Shown here piece after piece: positions 7,414 to 16,198 of a stretch of 64,000 nt of DNA. How positions within the stretch are numbered: the stretch's first letter is position 1; every line of letters begins with the position of its first letter. The DNA is taken from positions 1 through 64,000 of the forward strand of contig NZ_CALEJS010000011.1 in the NCBI RefSeq assembly GCF_937898475.1, written 5' to 3'. The notes under the pieces were generated by a model, which ran no database searches, was not told where the DNA came from, and saw only the letters and a program-made list of their open reading frames with translations. A program made the translations under genes and the position numbers. This stretch comes from an uncultured Chitinophaga sp. (GTDB lineage Bacteria; Bacteroidota; Bacteroidia; Chitinophagales; Chitinophagaceae).

Positions 7414-7421
7414 TACTTTTG
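7414..7421 (+). promoter_or_regulatory. -7 element TACTTTTG directly before the histidine kinase
   Basis: TACTTTTG matches the Bacteroidota -7 consensus TAnnTTTG exactly and ends 2 bases before the ATG at 7424. A second in-frame ATG follows at 7427. Transcription would begin at about 7424-7428, so the mRNA would be leaderless or nearly so. No clear -33 TTTG is visible. Confidence 0.45.
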
Positions 7422-7423
7422 TA

Positions 7424-8434
7424 ATGATGAAGCGATTTTATCCGCTTACAGGCGCTGTGATCGCCTTTTTCATTGCCCTGCTGGGACAGGTGCTGCGCAC
7501 GCAGCGGGAAGAAGTATTATCTTCCTGGAGTACCATGCCCCTTTCGTTTGTAAATGCATTTCTCAGCTGGTGCTGGATACAGTATGTCCTGCAAAGGAAC
7601 CGACCTTCGGCCAAGGCCTGGAAAGCCCTGCTGTCGGTCAGCGGTTGTGTTATCATCTCGATAGCGCTCTTTTTCCTGCTGAGAGACGTGGCTGCTGTCA
7701 GGAACCGCATGGAGGCGTTACAAAAGGGCATGGGCGCGGTATATGCCGTACTCGTTGCCAGAGGGCTGGTAGTAGGTAGCTTTTTATATTTTATAGCCTT
7801 CCTGCTATGGATGGCGGCTCAGCGTCAGCAAGCCAGGCTGGAAAATGAACGATTGCAGCAGGAACATTTAAAGGCGCGGCTAAGCCTGTTGCAGGAGCAG
7901 ATCAGTCCCCACTTCCTGTTCAATTCCCTGGGCACCCTGCGTAGCATGGTGGAGGAGCCGGCAGCCAGGGACTTCATTCAGCGGCTGTCTGAAGTATACC
8001 GCTATCTTTTAGGCAATCGTATGGCCGAATTGGTAGCGTTGCATGTAGAACTGGATTTCATCAGGGCCTATCTTCATATACTCCAGGAACGTTTTGAAGA
8101 TGCCCTGGTAACAGACATCCGCATACCCGCATCCTATCACCATAAAAAGATCCCGCCGGCTACGTTGCAGCTGTTGATTGAAAATGCGGTAAAACACAAT
8201 GTAGCCAGTCCTGAAATGCCGCTACGCATCTGTATACATGCGGCAGCGCCGGACCGGCTGGTGGTCAGCAATTCATTGCAGCGAAAAAACGTGCGCCCTG
8301 AAAATATTGGAACGGGTACAGGACTCAGCAACATCCGTGAACGTTACAGGATACTGGCGGGGCGCGACATTGATGTTACAGAAGAAGCTGGCAAATTTTC
8401 AGTAAGCGTATTTTTATTAGATCACAAACAATGA
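7424..8434 (+). CDS. LytS/YehU-type sensor histidine kinase
   Basis: A membrane sensor of the His_kinase (PF06580) family. Four hydrophobic segments fill about residues 5-135, followed by a short coiled coil (QARLENERLQQEHLKARLSL). The phospho-acceptor His163 lies in EQISPHFLFNSLGTL. The ATP-binding part shows the N box LLIENAVKHN and the G box GTGTGLSNIRERY. It overlaps the response-regulator gene by 4 bp (ATGA), so the pair is translationally coupled. There is no recognisable extracellular sensor domain, so the signal is probably sensed in the membrane segment. Confidence 0.92.
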   Translation: MMKRFYPLTGAVIAFFIALLGQVLRTQREEVLSSWSTMPLSFVNAFLSWCWIQYVLQRNRPSAKAWKALLSVSGCVIISIALFFLLRDVAAVRNRMEALQKGMGAVYAVLVARGLVVGSFLYFIAFLLWMAAQRQQARLENERLQQEHLKARLSLLQEQISPHFLFNSLGTLRSMVEEPAARDFIQRLSEVYRYLLGNRMAELVALHVELDFIRAYLHILQERFEDALVTDIRIPASYHHKKIPPATLQLLIENAVKHNVASPEMPLRICIHAAAPDRLVVSNSLQRKNVRPENIGTGTGLSNIRERYRILAGRDIDVTEEAGKFSVSVFLLDHKQ

Positions 8435-9216
8435 ACATCCTGATCATAGAAGACGAGGCTAAAACGGCCAGGGAACTGAAACATATGGTACAGCGGCTGG
8501 ACAAAGAGCTGCAGGTAACCGCTATCCTGGCAAGCGTGAAAGGCGCTATAGACTGGTTTCAACAGCATCATCCGGTGCCCGACCTTGTGTTCTCGGATAT
8601 TCAGCTGGCAGACGGGCTTTGCTTCGATATCTTCCGGAACGTTGCCGTCAGTTGTCCCGTGATCTTCTGTACAGCCTTTGACCAATACGCCATACAGGCA
8701 TTCGAAGCGAATGGTATTGACTACCTGTTAAAACCGGTAGACGAAAACAGGCTGGCCGGCAGTCTGCGCAAATACAAACAGCTGAAGCAGGTGCTGGGCG
8801 CAAAGTCTCCCGCCATCAACGATCAGTTGCCGGCGCTGCTGGCGCAGCTACAACCCCGGTATAAAGACCGCCTGCTGGTATTCAGGAACGATCAGATCAT
8901 CCCCGTTAAAACAACAGATATTGCGTTCATCTATTCTGCGGGCGGTATGGTAAGCATGTGTACCCGCGACCGCCAGGTTTATTCGCTAAGGGAAGTACTG
9001 GATGAACTGGAACCGCAGCTGGACCCACAGCTGTTTTTCAGGGCGAACCGCCAGTTCATCATTAACCGTCATGCGCTGATCATGGCGGAGCATTTCTTCA
9101 ACAGGCGGCTGGTCGTGAAACTGAATGTGGAAACACCAGAGCGCATTGTGGTGAGCAAAACAAAAGCGCCGGCATTGCTGGCGTGGATGGAAGGGAAACC
9201 ATGGACTGCAGGATAA
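8431..9216 (+). CDS. LytTR-family response regulator
   Basis: The N-terminal receiver domain has the acidic pair in IIEDEAK, phospho-acceptor Asp56 in VFSDIQLAD, Thr in FCTAFD and Lys in LLKPVDE. The C-terminal LytTR DNA-binding domain (about 150-255) shows IAFIYSAGGMVSMCTRD and FFRANRQFIINRHAL. It is the partner of the overlapping kinase. LytTR regulators bind pairs of direct repeats. I could not identify a convincing repeat pair in this region, so the regulon is unknown. The following permease has its own promoter and could be a target. Confidence 0.93.
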   Translation: MNILIIEDEAKTARELKHMVQRLDKELQVTAILASVKGAIDWFQQHHPVPDLVFSDIQLADGLCFDIFRNVAVSCPVIFCTAFDQYAIQAFEANGIDYLLKPVDENRLAGSLRKYKQLKQVLGAKSPAINDQLPALLAQLQPRYKDRLLVFRNDQIIPVKTTDIAFIYSAGGMVSMCTRDRQVYSLREVLDELEPQLDPQLFFRANRQFIINRHALIMAEHFFNRRLVVKLNVETPERIVVSKTKAPALLAWMEGKPWTAG

Positions 9217-9331
9217 TTACCAGCACGCGACTGGTGTGATCTTTTATAAAAGTGAAAACGTTTATCAGCGAAGCCGCTTTACATCAAGCACATTGGCACA
9301 CCATAACCGCCGAAATACCCATATAAGTTTA

Positions 9332-9339
9332 TACTTTTG
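9332..9339 (+). promoter_or_regulatory. -7 element TACTTTTG of the permease gene
   Basis: An exact TAnnTTTG match. It covers the TTG at 9337 that opens the longest frame, so that TTG cannot be the start codon if this promoter is used. A start near 9343 would leave a leader of about 39 nt to the next in-frame TTG at 9382, close to the leaders predicted for the genes at 24240 and 25241. Confidence 0.5.
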
Positions 9340-9381
9340 CCGGAATTCAATCATTTTTCAAACCGGCCAGGCCGTACTACA

Positions 9382-10824
9382 TTGAAACCAGCAAGCGACA
9401 ATCATACAACGCAGGGCCTTAAACGCGGCCTGCAAAACCGTCACATTCAGCTTATTGCCCTTGGCGGCGCCATTGGCACGGGTTTATTCCTGGGCATAGG
9501 TCCTGCCGCCGTACTGGCCGGGCCGTCTGTTATCCTGGGCTATGCCATGGCAGGCGTCATTGCTTTCTTTATCATGCGCCAGCTGGGCGAAATGGTGGTG
9601 GAAGAACCGGTTTCAGGCAGCTTCAGCCACTTTGCCTACAAATACTGGGGTACTTTTGCTGGTTTTGCAGCGGGCTGGAACTATTGGGTACTGTACATCC
9701 TGGTCAGTATGTCTGAACTGACGGCCATCGGCATCTATGTACATTTCTGGTGGCCAGAGATCCCTTTATGGTTTTCCAGCCTTTTCTTCTTTATTGCCAT
9801 CAATGCCCTGAACCTGAGCGCGGTGAAAGTGTACGGAGAGGCGGAGTTCTGGTTCTCCATCATCAAAGTGGCCGCTATTATCGCTATGATCGCTTTTGGC
9901 ATTTACCTGCTGTTCACCGGTCATGGCGGCCCGCAGGCCAGTGTAAGCAACCTTTGGCATGACGGCGGCTTTTTCCCGAAAGGATTACTGGAAAGCGATG
10001 GTAAAGGTGGTTTCCAGGGATTGCTGGCCGCTATTGCACTGATCATGTTCTCCTTTGGCGGACTGGAACTGATCGGGATCACGGCTGCTGAAGCAGACCA
10101 ACCTGAAAAAACGATCCCCAAAGCTACCAACCAGGTGATCTACCGCATTTTGATCTTTTATGTTGGTGCGCTGGTGATCCTTTTTGCTTTATCGCCCTGG
10201 AAAAATATTACAACTGACAGCAGTCCTTTTGTGATGGTATTTGAAAGCCTTAAAGGCTTTCAGTTCAGCCTTTTCGGAAAGACCATCTATTTTACCAGCC
10301 TGATAGCCCATGTGCTGAACCTCATCGTACTGACGGCGGCCCTGTCTGTTTACAACAGCTGCGTATACAGCAACAGCCGTATGTTGTACGGACTTGCAGC
10401 ACAGGGTAACGCTCCTTCTTTCCTGTCAAAACTGAACAAGAACCATGTGCCCGTAACCGCCATCCTGGTATCAGGACTGTTTGCGGCCATCTGTATTGTA
10501 GTAAATAAGCTGATGCCGGAAAAAGCGCTGGAAGCGCTGATGTCTTTAGTGGTATCCACGCTGATCATCAACTGGCTGATGATCAGTATTGTGCACCTGA
10601 AATTTAAGGGTAGCAAGAAAGCTGCGCAGATCAACACCAAATTTCCATCATTCCTTTATCCTTTATCAAATTATATCTGCCTGGTGTTCCTGACCGGGAT
10701 CCTGGTATTGATGTGGATCACCGGCATGCGGCTTCCTGTGGCCCTGATACCCATATGGGTATTGTTTCTGCTGGGCTGCTTTATGCTGGTGAAGCGCAAA
10801 CGTCAGCAGCAACAAGCTGCTTGA
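9382..10824 (+). CDS. APC-superfamily amino-acid permease (AAT family)
   Basis: A 12-helix amino-acid/proton symporter. The family signature is clear: GLKRGLQNRHIQLIALGGAI in the first cytoplasmic segment, then GTGLFLGIGPAAVLAGPS in helix 1, and later SFGGLELIGITAAEADQPEK. These resemble the GABA, proline and aromatic amino-acid permeases. No ATG exists before helix 1. The TTG at 9382 is chosen because the upstream TTG at 9337 lies inside a -7 promoter element. The result is about 480 residues, usual for the family. Substrate cannot be read from the sequence. It stands alone downstream of the LytTR pair. Confidence 0.9.
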   Translation: MKPASDNHTTQGLKRGLQNRHIQLIALGGAIGTGLFLGIGPAAVLAGPSVILGYAMAGVIAFFIMRQLGEMVVEEPVSGSFSHFAYKYWGTFAGFAAGWNYWVLYILVSMSELTAIGIYVHFWWPEIPLWFSSLFFFIAINALNLSAVKVYGEAEFWFSIIKVAAIIAMIAFGIYLLFTGHGGPQASVSNLWHDGGFFPKGLLESDGKGGFQGLLAAIALIMFSFGGLELIGITAAEADQPEKTIPKATNQVIYRILIFYVGALVILFALSPWKNITTDSSPFVMVFESLKGFQFSLFGKTIYFTSLIAHVLNLIVLTAALSVYNSCVYSNSRMLYGLAAQGNAPSFLSKLNKNHVPVTAILVSGLFAAICIVVNKLMPEKALEALMSLVVSTLIINWLMISIVHLKFKGSKKAAQINTKFPSFLYPLSNYICLVFLTGILVLMWITGMRLPVALIPIWVLFLLGCFMLVKRKRQQQQAA

Positions 10825-10952
10825 GCACCTGTTCCATTATTTTATCAACATATTCGACAAAACTGTTTTTTATTCCTATATTACGATAGACTATAGGGAA
10901 AAGGGTCAATATTGCATACTTCTATCTAAACAAGTGATAACGTCAAGGTTAC

Positions 10953-11573
10953 ATGACCAACCCATCCTTTGACCTACACCAGCCATATGAGGATCAATAC
11001 CTGGTACAGCAAATCAGATCAGGTGACTATACCGCTTTCACCCGGCTTTATAATAAATACGCTCCGGCGCTGACCCAATACGGGCTCAAGTTCAATGTTG
11101 GTTTGCCGGAAATAGAAGACAGCCTGCATGATATATTTGTATGGGTATGGGCAAACCGGCAAAAACTGGAAGTACGCCATTCCATCAAAAGCTATCTTTT
11201 TAAATCTATACGCACCTCCATACTGCACGCACTTGAAAAAACCAACAAAGTCAGGTCAATAGCGCCGGAAGAAGAGAACAGTTATTACTTCGAACTGGAA
11301 CTGTCTCCCGAAAATCTCGCACTGCAAAATGAAAACCAGCGGCTGGTAAGAGCGCAGGTGGCCGGGCTGCTGAACACACTCACCGCCAAACAGAAAGAAG
11401 TGATCTACCTTCGCTACTACGAAGGCCTGCGCTTTGAAGACATTGCCGCCAACATGAACCTTTCTGTAAAAGCCTGTTATAAGATCATGGGGCGCGCTAT
11501 TACCACGCTGCGTGAAAACATGCCTAACTCCCGTGTGCTGCTGCTCTTCCTGCTTTACCTGCAACAGTTTTAA
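10953..11573 (+). CDS. ECF RNA polymerase sigma factor (FecI/RpoE-like)
   Basis: Region 2 is seen in FTRLYNKYAPALTQYGLKFN and the DIFVWVWANR helix. Region 4 shows TAKQKEVIYLRYYEGLRFED with a helix-turn-helix ending in the SVKACYKIMGRA recognition segment. At 206 aa it is a typical Bacteroidota ECF sigma-70 of the group that works with FecR anti-sigma factors. It opens the locus that continues with two TonB receptors and FecR on the same strand. A hydrophobic tail (VLLLFLLYLQQF) closes the protein, as often seen in this group. Confidence 0.92.
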   Translation: MTNPSFDLHQPYEDQYLVQQIRSGDYTAFTRLYNKYAPALTQYGLKFNVGLPEIEDSLHDIFVWVWANRQKLEVRHSIKSYLFKSIRTSILHALEKTNKVRSIAPEEENSYYFELELSPENLALQNENQRLVRAQVAGLLNTLTAKQKEVIYLRYYEGLRFEDIAANMNLSVKACYKIMGRAITTLRENMPNSRVLLLFLLYLQQF

Positions 11574-11614
11574 GGCCGCACTTAAAAAATTCTGAAAAAA
11601 AACTTAAAAACCGC

Positions 11615-11645
11615 GGGGTAAATTTCCCGGCTTTCTCCTCTTGTA
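11615..11645 (+). promoter_or_regulatory. Candidate ECF-type promoter before the first TonB receptor
   Basis: After an A-rich run, GGGGTA (11615-11620) is separated by 16 bases from CCTCTTGTA (11637-11645). From memory, FecI-type ECF promoters before Bacteroidota TonB receptors have a GGGGTA-like -35 and a CGTCTATA-like -10 at this distance. The transcript would start roughly 85 bases before the receptor ATG at 11739. This is motif resemblance only. Confidence 0.35.
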
Positions 11646-11738
11646 CCTGATCCGCCTTTTTATGGGAAAGATGCAGGCCTGTTAACAACCTATCAATATG
11701 TAAGTGCGGTTTTATTAACCAAAATCTATCTGAATCGT

Positions 11739-14450
11739 ATGAATAAGTATATTCATGCCATCCCTGTTATGGCTATCCTCCTGTTATCCCAGTTTGCAGC
11801 GCCTGCACAAGGCATCCTGAAGGGCACCGTTAAAGACGAAAAAGGCGAACCGCTGGCAAATGTATCCGTTGGTGTTGCCGGAACAAAGACAGGCACCTCT
11901 ACAGATGCAGGCGGCGCCTACCAACTCTCACTGCCGGCGGGCGCACATAAGATCATGCTCAGCAGCATTGGTTACAACAATACTTCTTTCAGCATTAAAA
12001 TAGAACATGCCGATATCAGCAAAGACGTGGTGATGAGCGCCAGCGCCGTTGACCTGAGCGAAATAGTGGTAGCTGTTGGCAGCCGTGCATCACAGCGTAC
12101 TTCTACTACCACTGCCCTCCCTATTGACAATATCAGGGCATCAGACCTGCAGACCAGCGGCCAGTTAACCTTTGATAAGGCCTTACAGTTAAGGGTGCCA
12201 TCTTTCAACTCCGTAAATACACCGGTGAATGATGCCACCTCACTGCTGGATCCTTATGAGATCCGTAACATGGGGCCCAGCCGTACCCTGATACTGATTA
12301 ACGGCAAACGGAAGAACGCCAGCTCCCTGGTATACGTACAGACCTCGCCGGGACGTGGCGAAACAGGCGCTGACCTGGCCGCTATTCCCACAGACGCCAT
12401 TAAGCGGGTGGAGATACTGCGGGACGGCGCTTCTGCACAATATGGATCTGATGCCATTGCCGGGGTGATGAACGTGATCCTGAAAGATAAATTTGAATAC
12501 ACCAATTTCCGTATATCCAGCGGCGTTACCCATAAGGGAGACGGCTTCTCTTTGGCTACCAGTCTGAATAGCGGGGCTAATCTCGGCAGCAAGGGCTTCA
12601 TCAACTACACGATCAACTTTCAGCGGGAAAACAAAACCAACCGTCCTGGTGTGGTAGATGCCGAAGGAGATAACCGGGACCTCAGTGCCGGCACTCCCGA
12701 AAGCCTGCCGGAAGTACAAGCCTTCCTGGCCCGTTTTCCCGATGCTAAAAATATTAACGGAACGCCCACGAACACGGCAGCCAGGTTCCTGGTGAACACG
12801 GGCTTTCCCTTGAACGAATACACCAGCCTGTATGCCAATGCTGCCTATGTTTATAAAAAAGTGCAGAGCTATGCCAACTATCGTACGCCTTACTGGAAGC
12901 AGGACTTTGGCCTTTTACATGCTGCCGGCAGCGAGTACCTGGGCTATGGTCCTACTTTCGAAGGCGACCTGAGCGACTATAATGCCACGCTCGGCTTTAA
13001 AACAGAAAAAGGCGGCTGGACGCATGATATCAGCATCACCTCCGGCGGCAACAAACAATTATACACTGTAGAGAATACAGTGAACCACTCCCTGGGCGCC
13101 AAAAGCCCCATTGCATTTAAACCCGGCGGTTATGCCTTTAACCACCTGGTAGGCAATATTGATATTACAAAGTCTGTTGGCGACCGTTTGTCTGTTGGTA
13201 TCGGCAGTGAGCTCCGCAGCGAGAACTTCCAGATCATTGCAGGCGATACGGCTTCCTACTCCGGAGAAGGCGCCAACTCCTTCCCCGGCATCAACCAGAT
13301 CAATGCACTGAAGGCCAACCGTTTCAACCTGGGCGGCTACCTGGACCTCAGCTACGATATATCTCCGGCTGTGCTGTTGAATGGTACCATCAGGCAGGAA
13401 TATTACAGTGATTTTGGCAGCGCCTTTGTGTGGAAGGTAAGCGGAAGGGCTAAAACAGCTGACGACATGCTGACCTTCCGTTCTTCTGTATCTACCGGTT
13501 TCCGTGCGCCCAGCCTTCACCAGATCAACCTGCAGATCGCACAGCAAAGCTTTGTTCCCGGACAAGGCATCCAGACCAAGGGCATTGTGAATAATAAAAG
13601 TCCGCAGGCGCACCTGCTGGGCGTACCTGCCCTTAAACCGGAGAAGTCGCTCAACTTTACAGCCGGCATCGGGTTCCGTCCCAACCGGAACTTCAGCCTC
13701 ACCGTAGACTACTATAACATCACCATCAAAGACAGGATCATCCTGAGCTCCAATATTACCCATACTGCCAGCGGTACTACTCCCCTGGATACGGTGCTGA
13801 CCAATAACGGTATTGTAGGGGTGAGCTTCTTTACCAACGGCATCCGCACCAATACACAAGGTATTGACGTGGTAGCCAGCTACCGGAACATTGCAGTGGG
13901 CAGCGGGCTGCTGACCATTAACCTGGCAGGCAACTATACGATAGACAACAAACTGGACGGCGATATTACCAATCCCAAGCTGATAGGAGATGCGGGACAG
14001 TCTACCTTTGACTATATGCAGGAAGCACTGCTGCTGAGCAGCCGGCCAAAATACAAGGCTATCCTGGGTGGCGACCTGGAGTTCAGAAAATGGAACCTGG
14101 GACTGAACAATACGCTGTTTGGCCCTGCCACTTTCCGTAATGACGGCCTGGACCGCAACCTGAAACTGGAATTCAAGACCAAAGTGCTGACCGATGTCAA
14201 CATCGGTTATAAGTTCGGTAGCCGGGTAAGCGCATCTGTGGCCGTGAACAACGTCTTCAACATCACACCCAAATATGAGCTGAAGGCCCTGAACAGCGAT
14301 GGCAGCGACGTACTGAATGACCCTGTACGGTTGAAGAACAATATTAATGCGATCACTTTTAACGGGCGTTACAGCATGGTGACCTATGATGCGTCCCATT
14401 TCAGCCAGCTGGGCACTACCTTCCTGGCGACACTGAACTTTAAGTTGTAA
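11739..14450 (+). CDS. TonB-dependent outer-membrane receptor without STN domain
   Basis: A signal peptide (IPVMAILLLSQFAAPAQ) is followed by a carboxypeptidase-regulatory-like beta sandwich (LKGTVKDEKGEPLANVSVGV). The TonB plug (NMGPSRTLILINGKRK ... VEILRDGASAQYGSDAIAGV) and a long beta-barrel ending in aromatic-rich TFLATLNFKL complete it. At 903 aa it is a single-unit receptor, not a SusC type, and no SusD follows. It is colinear and closely similar through plug and barrel to the receptor at 16199. It lacks that protein's STN signalling domain, so it is probably a transporter controlled by the sigma/FecR system rather than its sensor. The ligand is unknown. Confidence 0.92.
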   Translation: MNKYIHAIPVMAILLLSQFAAPAQGILKGTVKDEKGEPLANVSVGVAGTKTGTSTDAGGAYQLSLPAGAHKIMLSSIGYNNTSFSIKIEHADISKDVVMSASAVDLSEIVVAVGSRASQRTSTTTALPIDNIRASDLQTSGQLTFDKALQLRVPSFNSVNTPVNDATSLLDPYEIRNMGPSRTLILINGKRKNASSLVYVQTSPGRGETGADLAAIPTDAIKRVEILRDGASAQYGSDAIAGVMNVILKDKFEYTNFRISSGVTHKGDGFSLATSLNSGANLGSKGFINYTINFQRENKTNRPGVVDAEGDNRDLSAGTPESLPEVQAFLARFPDAKNINGTPTNTAARFLVNTGFPLNEYTSLYANAAYVYKKVQSYANYRTPYWKQDFGLLHAAGSEYLGYGPTFEGDLSDYNATLGFKTEKGGWTHDISITSGGNKQLYTVENTVNHSLGAKSPIAFKPGGYAFNHLVGNIDITKSVGDRLSVGIGSELRSENFQIIAGDTASYSGEGANSFPGINQINALKANRFNLGGYLDLSYDISPAVLLNGTIRQEYYSDFGSAFVWKVSGRAKTADDMLTFRSSVSTGFRAPSLHQINLQIAQQSFVPGQGIQTKGIVNNKSPQAHLLGVPALKPEKSLNFTAGIGFRPNRNFSLTVDYYNITIKDRIILSSNITHTASGTTPLDTVLTNNGIVGVSFFTNGIRTNTQGIDVVASYRNIAVGSGLLTINLAGNYTIDNKLDGDITNPKLIGDAGQSTFDYMQEALLLSSRPKYKAILGGDLEFRKWNLGLNNTLFGPATFRNDGLDRNLKLEFKTKVLTDVNIGYKFGSRVSASVAVNNVFNITPKYELKALNSDGSDVLNDPVRLKNNINAITFNGRYSMVTYDASHFSQLGTTFLATLNFKL

Positions 14451-14467
14451 AAATGAATTATACTTAC

Positions 14468-14496
14468 AGTATGGATGGTAGACTGCCATCCATACT
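14468..14496 (+). other. Perfect intercistronic hairpin
   Basis: GTATGGATGG (14469-14478) pairs perfectly with CCATCCATAC (14486-14495), 11 bp with the flanking A-T pair and a 7-nt loop. There is no T tract after it. It lies between the receptor stop and the likely GNAT start at 14510. It could stabilise or separate the receptor mRNA or attenuate downstream translation. Confidence 0.6.
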
Positions 14497-14509
14497 TACC
14501 CAAGGGAAC

Positions 14510-15067
14510 ATGATCAGCTATACCACATCAAAGACTGAACAGGACCTGCTGCAGATACTGGCGCTGCAAAAAAATAACCTCCAGGCAAGCCTCAGCAGCG
14601 AGCAGATCGCCTCACAGGGATTTGTGACCGTGTCTCACAGCCTGGCAGATCTGCGCAATATGAACAATATAGAACCGCATATCATTGCCCGGATTGACGG
14701 GCAGGTAGTAGCCTATGCGCTGGCGATGACGACACTGTCTAAAGCTGATATCCCGGTGCTGGCGCCGATGTTCGACCTGTTTGATAGTATCATTTTCAGA
14801 GACAGGAAAATATCCGAGCAACCTTATATTGTTGTGGGGCAGGTATGCGTAGCAGCAGGCTACCGCGGACGCGGTATACTGGACAACTGCTATATGGCCT
14901 ATAAAAAGCATTTTGAAGGTAAATATGATTTTGCCATCACGGAAATATCAAAAAGGAACCCGCGTTCCCTGAACGCCCACCGGAGGATCGGGTTTGAAGT
15001 AGTTCATGAATACCAGGCGCCCGATGGCGAAACCTGGTGTATTGTATTGTGGAACTGGAAAAATTGA
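14510..15067 (+). CDS. GNAT-family N-acetyltransferase
   Basis: The acetyl-CoA-binding motif is seen in VGQVCVAAGYRGRGILDNCY (R/Q-x-x-G-x-G type loop), followed by a beta strand with AITEISKRNPRSLNAHRRIG and FEVVHEY, a normal GNAT core. The open frame begins at 14453, right after the receptor stop. The first 19 codons cover a perfect hairpin, so ATG 14510, preceded by AAGGGAAC, is the better start (185 aa). It sits between the receptor and fecR on the same strand, an unusual place in such loci. It may modify the receptor's ligand or an internal target. The acceptor is unknown. Confidence 0.85.
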   Translation: MISYTTSKTEQDLLQILALQKNNLQASLSSEQIASQGFVTVSHSLADLRNMNNIEPHIIARIDGQVVAYALAMTTLSKADIPVLAPMFDLFDSIIFRDRKISEQPYIVVGQVCVAAGYRGRGILDNCYMAYKKHFEGKYDFAITEISKRNPRSLNAHRRIGFEVVHEYQAPDGETWCIVLWNWKN

Positions 15068-15097
15068 GGTATTTTTCTTCACTAAAGGCAGCGCGCC

Positions 15098-16114
15098 ATG
15101 AAAAATGCAATGGAAAAATATGCGGAATATGAAACCGAGGATTTCCTCCAGGATGAGTCTTTTGTAGAGTGGGTGCTCAACCCTGAAACAAAAGCCCGTC
15201 ACCCATGGACTGCCTGGATCAAAGCCAATCCCGCTAAGAAAGATACTGTACAGCAGGCCATCAATATTATCCGTTCCTTCAACTTCAAACAGGAACCTGT
15301 ACCGGCCGGCTTCTATACGGAGCTGATCAAAAGGATTGATACCACGATCCATAGAGAAGAAGAAGAGCGCCTGCTCAACACTCCCTCCCCTTTTAAAAAG
15401 ATGTGGAGAGCCGCTGCCATTATTGGCGGACTGCTGATTGGCGGAGCAGCTGTATATGTACTGATGCAGCCATCCCGCACTGCTATCAGCACGCCCTATG
15501 CGGCTATTAAAACAGTGGTGCTGCCAGACAGCTCTGAAGTGGTGCTGAATGCCAACTCGGACATCCGTTTTTATCCCGACTGGAAAACGCATGCCAGGAA
15601 AGTATGGGTAGACGGTGAGGCGTTCTTTAAAGTACGCCCTGCCCGCGGCGGGGAAGCAGCGCCGTTTACCGTGTACACCAGTGAAGCAGAAATTGAAGTG
15701 CTGGGCACTGAATTCAATGTAAAAAGCATTGACCACAGCACCGCGGTGATGTTGCGCAGTGGTAAAGTAAATTTCCGTATTCCCGGCAAGCGTGCTGCCA
15801 CCGTAATGCGGCCGGCAGACTATTGCTACTATAACAGCAGCCAGGGAGGCATTACTACACGTACCGTAAACCCTGCGTTGTATACCTCCTGGATGGAACA
15901 TAAATACCGGTTCCAGGAAACACCGGCCCGGGAAATATGCCAGACACTGAAAGCGTATTTTGGTTACGACTTCGTGATCAAACGGCCGGAGCTGGAAGAA
16001 CAGCGTATTTCGGGCACGCTGGAGCTGCAGGACGAGCGCCTGCTGATCAATGTGCTGGCTGATCTGCTGGACGCCACTGTTACCAGGAACGGAGAAGAAG
16101 TGATCATAGAATAG
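15098..16114 (+). CDS. fecR: FecR-type anti-sigma regulator
   Basis: A cytoplasmic N-terminal segment (about 1-100, including FVEWVLNPETKARHPWTAWI) is typical of the sigma-binding part. One membrane helix (IIGGLLIGGAAVYVLM, about 108-123) follows. The periplasmic FecR domain (LPDSSEVVLNANSDIRFYPD, then VWVDGEAFFKV and EVLGTEFNVKS) comes next, and a C-terminal STN-like DUF4974 domain (YRFQETPAREICQTLKAYFG) ends the protein. It should hold the sigma factor of 10953 and release it on contact with the STN domain of the receptor at 16199. It lies 84 bp before that receptor. The gap between sigma and FecR, filled by a receptor and a GNAT gene, is unusual. Confidence 0.93.
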   Translation: MKNAMEKYAEYETEDFLQDESFVEWVLNPETKARHPWTAWIKANPAKKDTVQQAINIIRSFNFKQEPVPAGFYTELIKRIDTTIHREEEERLLNTPSPFKKMWRAAAIIGGLLIGGAAVYVLMQPSRTAISTPYAAIKTVVLPDSSEVVLNANSDIRFYPDWKTHARKVWVDGEAFFKVRPARGGEAAPFTVYTSEAEIEVLGTEFNVKSIDHSTAVMLRSGKVNFRIPGKRAATVMRPADYCYYNSSQGGITTRTVNPALYTSWMEHKYRFQETPAREICQTLKAYFGYDFVIKRPELEEQRISGTLELQDERLLINVLADLLDATVTRNGEEVIIE

Positions 16115-16198
16115 AAAAGCCTTTATCAACCATTTACAACCAACCAGGAAAAAATAAACGAACAGAAGAACAAAACCCGTTAGCCAAATAAAATCAGC

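Noticed and set aside
9218..9245. Hairpin ACCAG-CACGCGA-CTGGT as terminator of the two-component pair
   Set aside because: The stem is only 5 bp and the T run begins six bases later, so support is too weak for a feature call.
13059..14489. Long minus-strand open frame (476 codons) opposite the first TonB receptor
   Set aside because: It runs antisense to a clear receptor gene, has a Gln/Val/His-rich composition with no domain, and is explained by codon bias of the real gene.
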